A DNA stretch of 6,998 nt, from positions 1 through 6,998 of the forward strand of contig DCSL01000079.1 in NCBI GenBank assembly GCA_002325615.1, read 5' to 3'. The translations under genes were made by a program, and so were the position numbers. Source of the DNA: Amoebophilaceae bacterium UBA1467. Lineage in GTDB: Bacteria > Bacteroidota > Bacteroidia > Cytophagales > Amoebophilaceae. The notes below the pieces were generated by a model. That model made no database searches. It worked only from the letters and a program-made list of their open reading frames with translations, and was not told the DNA's origin. Below, piece after piece: positions 1 through 5,746 of this stretch; the first letter of the stretch is position 1, and each line of letters begins with the position of its first letter.

Positions 1-20
1 TACTGTACTATACCTGAAGT

Positions 21-710
21 ATGAAAAAATACCTGCCTAATTTTTGTACTTTACTTAATCTCACGAGCGGCGGTTTAGGCGTTATGCTAGCCTTGAAAGG
101 CCATCTAATCCAGGCAGCCCTATGCATCTGGGCAGGAGCTTTTTTTGACTTCTTCGATGGGTGGCTAGCTCGGCTACTCAAAGCTTATTCACCACTTGGC
201 CAGCAACTAGACTCCCTGGCTGACCTGGTTACTTTTGGTTGGTTACCGGCAAGCATTGTCTATGAACTCATAAGCGAACAAACTACTTCCCCCTATCTGC
301 CTTACGTAGCTTTGCTCATTCCTAACTTCTCTGCGCTCAGGCTTGCTCGGTTCAACATTGACACCAGGCAAAAAAACGTATTTATCGGTCTACCTGTCCC
401 TGCCAATGGCGTGCTCATCAGTACGCTTCCCTGGATAATGACAACCAATAAATATGCTTGGTTGACAGCATTGCTTCACCAACCCTACACCCTGGCTATC
501 TTGGTGATACTCACGTCTTACCTGCTGATAGCCAACATCCAACTCATGGCCTTTAAGTTTACTACCTATGCCTGGTATCCTAATCGTTTCAAATATGGAT
601 TTTTGTTGGCCTCAACTTTACTCACACTCCTCCTACGGGCCGAAGGACTGGCGTTGAGCATTATTTTATATGTCTTAGTATCCATTGTATCTAGGCTGCA
701 ACAAGAATAG
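21..710 (+). CDS. pssA: CDP-diacylglycerol--serine O-phosphatidyltransferase (PssA)
   Basis: Integral membrane enzyme that joins CDP-diacylglycerol and L-serine to make phosphatidylserine, the precursor of phosphatidylethanolamine. The CDP-alcohol phosphotransferase signature is complete: D43, D46-G47, A50-R51, then eight residues to G60, D64 and D68, matching DxxDGxxAR-x8-Gx3Dx3D, whose aspartates bind metal and substrate. The N-terminal LPNFCTLLNLTSGG and the later RLARFN (107-112) and FIGLPVPANG (121-130) blocks favour serine-type PssA over the glycerol-phosphate enzyme PgsA. Hydrophobic stretches at about 8-42, 66-80, 91-103, 131-140, 150-172 and 193-224 fit a multi-pass membrane protein. 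The 229-residue length is normal. The ATG at 21 gives the expected short N-terminus; no Shine-Dalgarno is visible. Only 20 bases lie upstream, so a partner gene such as psd cannot be judged. Confidence 0.93.
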   Translation: MKKYLPNFCTLLNLTSGGLGVMLALKGHLIQAALCIWAGAFFDFFDGWLARLLKAYSPLGQQLDSLADLVTFGWLPASIVYELISEQTTSPYLPYVALLIPNFSALRLARFNIDTRQKNVFIGLPVPANGVLISTLPWIMTTNKYAWLTALLHQPYTLAILVILTSYLLIANIQLMAFKFTTYAWYPNRFKYGFLLASTLLTLLLRAEGLALSIILYVLVSIVSRLQQE

Positions 711-760
711 TGATTCAATACAACAGAGCCCGGAATTGTACTCCACCACCTCTATATATT

Positions 761-2023
761 ATGCTTGATAGAACCATACCCCCGCCCTCTAAAACGATTG
801 ATTATTTACGTTTTTCTTGGCCAAAAGCCTACCAACTCAAAGAAGGCCTACCGCTCTTTGTACTCAATGCAGGGAACCAGCCGATCATCAAACTAGAACT
901 GGTATGCGACGCCGGCTCATGGTACGAGCCCCACAACGGCGTCGCCTACTTTACGGCCAAGATGCTACAGGAAGGTACTCAACAAAAAAGCGCTCAGGAT
1001 ATTGCCCATTACATCGATCAGTATGGCGCCAGCATCCAAGTCCAGGTGCAGCCTGATACATGCACCTTCACACTAATCACTTTATCTAAACACCTAGTAC
1101 CCATGCTTGCTTTACTGGTAGAGCTACTCCTGAGCCCTACCTTTGATGAGCAACGTTTGGCACATTTAAAAAACCTTTCCACCCAGGAACTCAAGGTAGA
1201 TGCTAAAAAAAATAGCCACGTAGCACGTAAGAAGCTCAAAGAAATATTGTTTGATAGTACGCATCCTTATGGCAAGCAACTCACCGAAACAGCAATAGCC
1301 TACATCACACCAGTGCATTTGCAGCAGTACTACAAGGATCAGCTGTTGGCACGATGCCGCCTCTTGGTAAGCGGACAGGTAGACGAACAGGACCTTCAAG
1401 CCATCCAAGATTACCTACAACCGCTGCCTATACAAGTTCCAGATGCTGTGCTACCTCCGTGGCCTACGCAAGCGCCTTCCCAAGTACATTTGGCCAAAGA
1501 AGACAGTTGGCAAGCTGCCATCAGCATGGGCAGAATACTCTTTGCCAAAGACCATCCAGACTACTTGCCACTCCTAGTTGTTAACGAATTACTAGGAGGT
1601 TACTTTGGCTCAAGGCTCATGCGCAACATAAGGGAAGACAAAGGCTATACTTATGGGATTTTCTCCAGGGTGGTGCCACTCAAACACACCAGCTACTTAC
1701 TGATAGCTACTGAGGTCATCCAGGCCTTTGCCCAGGCTACCTGCCAAGAAATTGCACAAGAAATCAAGACTCTGCAAACAGTCCCAGTGCCAGAAGAAGA
1801 GCTAAAAACACTACAGAACTATATGCTCGGCACTTTTTTGTCGGAAATAAATGATCCATTTTCTATGATGGAAAAATTTAAAGCTGCCTATCTGCACGGT
1901 CTAGACCAGGCTTATTACGAGCGGTTGTACGATACCATTAGGCACATTAGCGCTCCCCAAATCAGGACATTGGCCAATGAGTACCTATCCACAGACAGCT
2001 TGAGCCAGGTGATCGTGGGTTGA
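761..2023 (+). CDS. M16-family peptidase-like protein, non-catalytic (lacks HxxEH)
   Basis: About 420 residues with the two-repeat layout of short M16B proteins. In the first repeat, the segment that normally reads AHFLEHML is AYFTAKML (62-69 from ATG 761). Both zinc histidines and the catalytic glutamate are therefore replaced, by Y63, K67 and A66, although the surrounding residues (GV before, ML and EGT after) still align. A Glu at 143 lies near the usual third ligand but cannot make a site alone. In the second repeat, the substrate-binding Arg-Tyr pair is kept in IREDKGYTYG (R291, Y298). This is the pattern of the non-catalytic subunit of heterodimeric M16B proteases, where another subunit supplies zinc; no such partner is in this window. 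The frame stays open to a GTG at 710 overlapping the pssA stop, but ATG 761 gives MLDRTIPPP, the N-terminus I recall for Bacteroidota homologs. No signal peptide is evident. It may be cotranscribed with pssA, 50 bases upstream. Confidence 0.85.
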   Translation: MLDRTIPPPSKTIDYLRFSWPKAYQLKEGLPLFVLNAGNQPIIKLELVCDAGSWYEPHNGVAYFTAKMLQEGTQQKSAQDIAHYIDQYGASIQVQVQPDTCTFTLITLSKHLVPMLALLVELLLSPTFDEQRLAHLKNLSTQELKVDAKKNSHVARKKLKEILFDSTHPYGKQLTETAIAYITPVHLQQYYKDQLLARCRLLVSGQVDEQDLQAIQDYLQPLPIQVPDAVLPPWPTQAPSQVHLAKEDSWQAAISMGRILFAKDHPDYLPLLVVNELLGGYFGSRLMRNIREDKGYTYGIFSRVVPLKHTSYLLIATEVIQAFAQATCQEIAQEIKTLQTVPVPEEELKTLQNYMLGTFLSEINDPFSMMEKFKAAYLHGLDQAYYERLYDTIRHISAPQIRTLANEYLSTDSLSQVIVG

Positions 2024-2098
2024 GCTTTTATGCAGCTAGTTGGCTTTTGTTTAAATGAGTAAAAAATACATATTGCAGGTTCTCTAACTAAGTACACC

Positions 2099-2872
2099 TT
2101 GGCAAAACTCCGCCTGGCACCCCTGATCCTCTACGAGGATGATAACTACATCGTTATTAACAAGCCGCCCTGTGTAGCTAGTCTAGCAGATAGAACAGCC
2201 TCTGGCCCTCACATTTTTCAGCTGGCCAAGGACTACTATCCTCAAGCTCAGGTTGGTCACCGCCTAGACAAAGAAACATCAGGTGCTATGGCCCTAGCCA
2301 AGCATCCAGCTGCTTACAAGGCGCTCTGCAAGCAGTTTGAGACCCGACAAGTGACCAAGGTTTACCATGCCGTGTTAGAGGGCAACCACCGCTTTCACCA
2401 ACAGCAGGTAAAAGCACCGATTGCCATTACTCCCAAGCACCTTGCCAAGATCGATCCACGCAACGGAAAGCAAGCCACTACAATCTTTACCACCCTACAA
2501 AACTTCTCAGGATATACCCTTGTTAGCTGCCAGCCCATTACTGGTAGGATGCACCAAATCAGAGTACACGCTACTACGCTCCAAGCCCCCATCGTTGGCG
2601 ACACACAGTACGGCGGCCACTTGCTTTATCTCTCTACCTTGAAGCAGCACTACCGGCTCAAACGGCATGCCGAAGAGCAGCCTCTGTTGCCAAGATTGGC
2701 ATTACATGCGCACTATTTGGAGTTTATAAGCCTTCAGGGGAAAAAAATAGCAGTGCAAGCTCTTTATCCCAAGGACTTTACAACGCTGGTCAAGCAGCTG
2801 ACGCGGTATGCACATGTCACCTCCCCTACAGCACCCCCACACATTTGTAGTCGAACCAGCAAAGTGGGCTAA
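2099..2872 (+). CDS. RluA-family pseudouridine synthase (no S4 domain)
   Basis: Isomerises specific uridines to pseudouridine in structured RNA; the substrate (23S rRNA or tRNA) cannot be read from the sequence. The 257-residue protein begins almost directly with the catalytic domain: YEDDNYIVINKPP (12-24), the active-site motif GHRLDKETSG (53-62, catalytic Asp57) and GRMHQIRVH (149-157), all diagnostic of the RluA/RluC/RluD family. There is no room for the N-terminal S4 RNA-binding domain of RluC and RluD, so it resembles single-domain RluA-like enzymes. The last roughly 20 residues look like a nonconserved tail. The start is uncertain: no in-frame ATG lies between the upstream stop at 2060-2062 and the conserved core, leaving TTG at 2099. 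Starting there keeps the whole domain. An out-of-frame ATG at 2055 is followed by an A-run and is treated as a separate finding. Confidence 0.88.
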   Translation: MAKLRLAPLILYEDDNYIVINKPPCVASLADRTASGPHIFQLAKDYYPQAQVGHRLDKETSGAMALAKHPAAYKALCKQFETRQVTKVYHAVLEGNHRFHQQQVKAPIAITPKHLAKIDPRNGKQATTIFTTLQNFSGYTLVSCQPITGRMHQIRVHATTLQAPIVGDTQYGGHLLYLSTLKQHYRLKRHAEEQPLLPRLALHAHYLEFISLQGKKIAVQALYPKDFTTLVKQLTRYAHVTSPTAPPHICSRTSKVG

Positions 2873-2887
2873 CCTATGTTGCATAGG
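2873..2887 (+). other. Perfect hairpin directly after the RluA-type gene stop
   Basis: CCTATG (2873-2878) and CATAGG (2882-2887) form a perfect 6-bp stem with a 3-base loop, starting at the base after the TAA stop of the pseudouridine synthase gene. An A-run (2888-2893), not a T-run, follows it, so it is not a textbook intrinsic terminator on the plus strand. It could stabilise the 3' end of the upstream message or form part of an rplM leader. The inverted repeat is directly visible; its role is inference. Confidence 0.4.
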
Positions 2888-2918
2888 AAAAAAGAAGATG
2901 CTACTTTTACGGCCTGGT

Positions 2919-2937
2919 TGCGCAAGGCGCGCATTTT
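2919..2937 (+). terminator. Candidate weak terminator or attenuator before rplM
   Basis: TGCGC (2919-2923) and GCGCA (2929-2933) form a perfect GC-rich 5-bp stem with a 5-base loop, immediately followed by TTTT (2934-2937) and then T-rich sequence. This is the shape of a weak intrinsic terminator lying between the pseudouridine synthase gene and the L13 start at 2969. It could end the upstream transcript, attenuate the ribosomal operon or be chance. The stem is short and the T-run is interrupted after four bases, so confidence is low. Confidence 0.3.
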
Positions 2938-2968
2938 CTGTGTTAAATATTTTTTTCGAAATAGATCA

Positions 2969-3418
2969 GTGGACCACATAAGCTACAAAACGGTGTCAGT
3001 TAATCGGGAGAGTGCTCAGAAAGAGTGGGTGCTTGTAGATGCTAATGCACAGACCCTAGGCCGCCTGGCCAGTCAAGTGGCGGCTATGATTAGAGGCAAG
3101 CACAAGCCTAATTTTACCCCGCATGTGGATTGCGGAGACAACGTGATTGTCATCAATGCTGATAAAGTCCGTTTGACAGGCGAAAAATGGGATAAAAAGC
3201 AATACACTTCTCACACAGGCTATCCAGGGGGTCAAAAGACGATTACGCCTCGGCAGCTCAAAGAAAGATTTCCCACACGCATCATAGAGCACGCTGTCAA
3301 AGGCATGCTCCCTAAGAACAGGCTAGGCCGCAGGCTGTTCCACAATCTCTTCGTGTATACAGGCACGGAACATGACCATGTGGCCCAAAAACCAAAAAAC
3401 ATTACACTAAAAGGCTAA
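2969..3418 (+). CDS. rplM: 50S ribosomal protein L13 (uL13)
   Basis: Large-subunit ribosomal protein that binds 23S rRNA early in assembly. The core is highly recognisable: SYKT near the start, QKEWVLVDANAQTLGRLAS, RGKHKPNFTPHVDCGD, then TGYPGGQ, VKGMLPKNRLGRRLF and VYTGTEHDHVAQ, ending a few residues later. The open frame extends upstream to an ATG at 2876, but those 31 extra codons do not resemble L13, run through two hairpins and begin inside the first one. The GTG at 2969 gives 149 residues beginning (M)DHISYKT, close to the normal Bacteroidota length and N-terminus, so I prefer it. It is the first gene of a translation operon: rpsI follows after 3 bases, which suggests coupled translation. 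No Shine-Dalgarno precedes the GTG; the upstream bases are AT-rich. Confidence 0.95.
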   Translation: MDHISYKTVSVNRESAQKEWVLVDANAQTLGRLASQVAAMIRGKHKPNFTPHVDCGDNVIVINADKVRLTGEKWDKKQYTSHTGYPGGQKTITPRQLKERFPTRIIEHAVKGMLPKNRLGRRLFHNLFVYTGTEHDHVAQKPKNITLKG

Positions 3419-3421
3419 CGC

Positions 3422-3808
3422 ATGGAAAAACTTAATGCAATAGGCAGAAGAAAGACTTCTGTAGCCAGAATCTATTTGTCCAGCGGCAAGGGAGCAATTG
3501 AAGTCAACAAAAGGTCTTTAGAAAACTACTTCCCTTCTGAAGTGCTGAGAATGCTGGTCCAGCAACCCCTGCATCAGGCAGAGGTTACCGAACAATACAA
3601 CATCAAGGTTAATGTTAAAGGTGGTGGTCTTACAGGACAAGCCGAGGCAATACGTCTGGCCATTGCACGAGTGTTGTGTCAAGTTAATGCTGAGTACCGT
3701 CCTGGCCTAAAACAAGCAGGCTATCTCACCAGGGATCCGAGAATGGTTGAACGCAAAAAATATGGCCGCAAAAAAGCTAGAAAAAGATTCCAATTCAGTA
3801 AACGTTAA
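3422..3808 (+). CDS. rpsI: 30S ribosomal protein S9 (uS9)
   Basis: Small-subunit ribosomal protein whose C-terminal tail reaches the P-site tRNA anticodon region. The 128-residue product has the standard start NAIGRRKTSVARIYL, the central block NVKGGGLTGQAEAIRLAIARVL, and the conserved basic end RKKYGRKKARKRFQFSKR, including the terminal Lys-Arg. Length is normal. It sits 3 bases after rplM, its usual partner, and 18 bases before rpsB, as is common in Bacteroidota. Nothing is missing or unusual. Confidence 0.98.
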   Translation: MEKLNAIGRRKTSVARIYLSSGKGAIEVNKRSLENYFPSEVLRMLVQQPLHQAEVTEQYNIKVNVKGGGLTGQAEAIRLAIARVLCQVNAEYRPGLKQAGYLTRDPRMVERKKYGRKKARKRFQFSKR

Positions 3809-3826
3809 CCTCCAAGTACCCTCTGA

Positions 3827-4834
3827 ATGATTACTTTAAAACACAAGGACTTACTCGATGCAGGTGTTCATTTTGGCCATTTGACAAGCAAGTGGCACCC
3901 CAATATGGCTCCTTTCATCTTTATGGAACGCAATGGCATCCACATCATTGATCTCAACAAAACTCTCCTGCAACTCCAAGAGGCAACCCGTGCCCTCAAG
4001 GTTATTGCAAGTGCTGGCAAGAGGATCTTATTCGTGGCAACAAAAAAGCAGGCCAAGGGCGTGGTAGAACAGGAAGCCAAGCGTCTCGGTATGCCCTATA
4101 TCACAGAAAGATGGTTAGGAGGTACACTGACTAACTTTGCGACTATTCGCAGGTTACTCAAAAAAATGTCTTCTTTCGATAAGTTGACGAAAAGCACAGC
4201 TTACGATAACATGGCCAAGAAAGAGCAGCTTATGATTGCTCGAGAAAAGACGAAGCTAGAACGATTGTTGCAAGGTATTGCTGATACGACCAGATTGCCC
4301 GCAGCCCTTTTTATCGTAGATGTCAAGAAAGAACATATTGCTGTCAAAGAAGCCAGAAAGCTTGGAATTCCTGTATTTGCACTGACAGACACCAACACAG
4401 ATCCTACATGTGTTGACTATCCTATCCCCAGCAATGACGATGCCTCGCGCTCTGTAGAGCTGATTATCAAGGCTGTTGGTAACGCTATTGAAGAAGGCCT
4501 GGAAGAACGACGCAAGCACAAAGAAGTAGACACTCCTACACAAGGACCAGTAGTTAGCAAAGGAGCCAGAGAAAGAAATGTTGAGAAAGTAGTGTCCTCA
4601 GAAACTGTAGAGAAGCAAGCATTCATGTCCAAAGCCATGAACAAACCGACTATCAAAGCTGCTAAGAAAGTAACAACCCAGCGGGTTGCGGAAGTAAAAC
4701 AAGAGGTCAGTACAAAAACAGTTGAGTCAACCCCTAAAGCCAAGGCTACTACGACCTCAGACAAACCTCATGCCAACGCCAAAAAGACAACCAAGCAAGC
4801 AACCCCTGACCCAGAAAAAGCCGACCAAGCATAA
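3827..4834 (+). CDS. rpsB: 30S ribosomal protein S2 (uS2) with long basic C-terminal tail
   Basis: Small-subunit protein that joins late on the back of the 30S head and is needed for S1 recruitment in bacteria that carry S1. Residues 1 to about 230 are a complete S2: AGVHFGHLTSKWHPNMAPFI, RNGIHIIDLNKT, ILFVATKKQAK (67-77), TERWLGGTLTNF (93-104), LPAALFIVDVKKEHIAV and IPSNDDASRSVELI. The remaining residues, about 231-335, are an extension of roughly 105 residues of low complexity; by my count it has 21 Lys or Arg, 13 acidic residues and 15 Thr, plus much Ala. It resembles histone H1-like or disordered nucleic-acid-binding tails. Most bacterial S2 proteins are about 230-270 residues, so this is long. 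ATG 3827 gives the expected N-terminus. tsf follows after 32 bases, the near-universal rpsB-tsf pairing. Confidence 0.97.
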   Translation: MITLKHKDLLDAGVHFGHLTSKWHPNMAPFIFMERNGIHIIDLNKTLLQLQEATRALKVIASAGKRILFVATKKQAKGVVEQEAKRLGMPYITERWLGGTLTNFATIRRLLKKMSSFDKLTKSTAYDNMAKKEQLMIAREKTKLERLLQGIADTTRLPAALFIVDVKKEHIAVKEARKLGIPVFALTDTNTDPTCVDYPIPSNDDASRSVELIIKAVGNAIEEGLEERRKHKEVDTPTQGPVVSKGARERNVEKVVSSETVEKQAFMSKAMNKPTIKAAKKVTTQRVAEVKQEVSTKTVESTPKAKATTTSDKPHANAKKTTKQATPDPEKADQA

Positions 4835-4866
4835 ATTGCTCAACCAACCCAATAAACAATCTGATA

Positions 4867-5700
4867 ATGATTAGCGCGCAGGATGTTAACAAGCTAAGAC
4901 AGCAAACAGGAGCTGGGATGATGGATTGCAAAAAAGCACTCACAGAAGCAGGAGGAAATTTTGACAAAGCCATTGAAATCCTGAGAAAAAAAGGTCAAAA
5001 AGTATCTGCTGCACGGGCTGATAGGGCGACTACCGAAGGTATTGTTTTGACCAAGGCAAATGATGCGCATAATTATGGCGTGATGGTTGCACTTAGCTGC
5101 GAAACGGACTTTGTAGCCAAAAACGAAGCATTCCAACAACTAGGCCAAACGATTTTAGAAACTGCTTTTACGCACAAGCCCGCCACACTCGAAAACCTTT
5201 TAACACTTGTCGTAGAGGACGGCTGTACCATACAGGAGAAAATCACAGAATTAGTAGGCAAGATTGGAGAAAAAGTAGCCATTAGTGCTTATACCACCCT
5301 AATCAGTGAGGTAGTAGTACCTTACATGCATATGGGCAGCAAGTTAGGTGTTTTGGTAGGTCTTCAAGGCAGTCGTAGCGCACAAGTGATAGAGGCAGGT
5401 AAAAACGTGGCCATGCAAATTGCTGCCATGAACCCTCTGGCTGTTGACAAACATGGCATAGACGCTACAATATTAGATCAAGAACTAGCTATTGCTAGGG
5501 AACAAGCACGCAATGAAGGAAAGCCTGAAGTCATGCTCGATAAGATTGCCCAAGGTAGGCTCAATAAGTTCTTTCAAGAAAATACCCTCCTTAATCAGCC
5601 TTTCGTCAAAAATAATGGACTTACCATTGCACAATACCTAGCAAGTGTAGCACCCAAGTTGACGATAACTGCTTTTGAAAGAGTATGTATTGCCAGCTAA
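4867..5700 (+). CDS. tsf: Translation elongation factor Ts
   Basis: Guanine-nucleotide exchange factor that releases GDP from EF-Tu. The 277 residues begin with the UBA-like domain (about 1-45; DVNKLRQQTGAGMMDCKKAL), then the linker AARADRATTEG. The hallmark TDFVAKNE motif (80-87) contains the Asp-Phe that inserts into EF-Tu and disturbs the magnesium site. The core and dimerisation subdomains follow, with GKIGEKV, a glycine-rich LGVLVGL block and an AAMNPLAV segment. Length is normal for the family. ATG 4867 gives the expected start; the upstream bases are AT-rich with no Shine-Dalgarno. It is the last plus-strand gene of the ribosomal run and converges on pepP 40 bases away. Confidence 0.97.
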   Translation: MISAQDVNKLRQQTGAGMMDCKKALTEAGGNFDKAIEILRKKGQKVSAARADRATTEGIVLTKANDAHNYGVMVALSCETDFVAKNEAFQQLGQTILETAFTHKPATLENLLTLVVEDGCTIQEKITELVGKIGEKVAISAYTTLISEVVVPYMHMGSKLGVLVGLQGSRSAQVIEAGKNVAMQIAAMNPLAVDKHGIDATILDQELAIAREQARNEGKPEVMLDKIAQGRLNKFFQENTLLNQPFVKNNGLTIAQYLASVAPKLTITAFERVCIAS

Positions 5701-5720
5701 TAGGACATAACGTTTTACAA

Positions 5721-5746
5721 GGTCTACAACGATTGGTAGCCTATTT
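5721..5746 (+). terminator. Candidate imperfect terminator between tsf and pepP
   Basis: GG-CTAC (5721-5722 and 5724-5727, with T5723 bulged) can pair with GTAG-CC (5736-5741) around an 8-base loop, followed by TATTTT (5742-5747). It lies in the 40-base gap where the two transcripts converge, the expected place for a terminator of the rplM-tsf operon. The stem is short and bulged and its 3' side reaches the pepP stop codon, so this is only a candidate. Confidence 0.25.

Noticed and set aside
1018..1408. Minus-strand open frames inside the M16 gene
   Set aside because: They lie opposite a clearly coding gene, lack recognisable domains and have no separate start context; they are antisense shadows.
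2046..2075. TTTG ... TACATATTG before the RluA-type gene as a -33/-7 promoter
   Set aside because: The -7 half matches only part of TAnnTTTG and the 17-base spacing is short of the usual 19-21, so chance is likely in this AT-rich gap.
2943..2958. AT-rich tract before rplM as a Bacteroidota promoter (TAnnTTTG type)
   Set aside because: TATTTTTTT partly fits the -7 element, but no TTTG or TTG is found at the right distance upstream. Too weak to list as a feature.
4201..4764. Overlapping minus-strand frames opposite rpsB, one of 115 codons opposite the tail
   Set aside because: The Lys/Thr/Ala-rich codons of the S2 tail contain few bases that make stops on the other strand, which keeps those frames open. 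The products are Leu/Ser/Thr-rich, with no family resemblance.
4517..4831. S2 tail as a separate fused gene or a frameshifted product
   Set aside because: The frame runs without a break from the S2 core to a stop just before tsf, and the basic low-complexity composition resembles a disordered tail, not an out-of-frame reading or a known domain.
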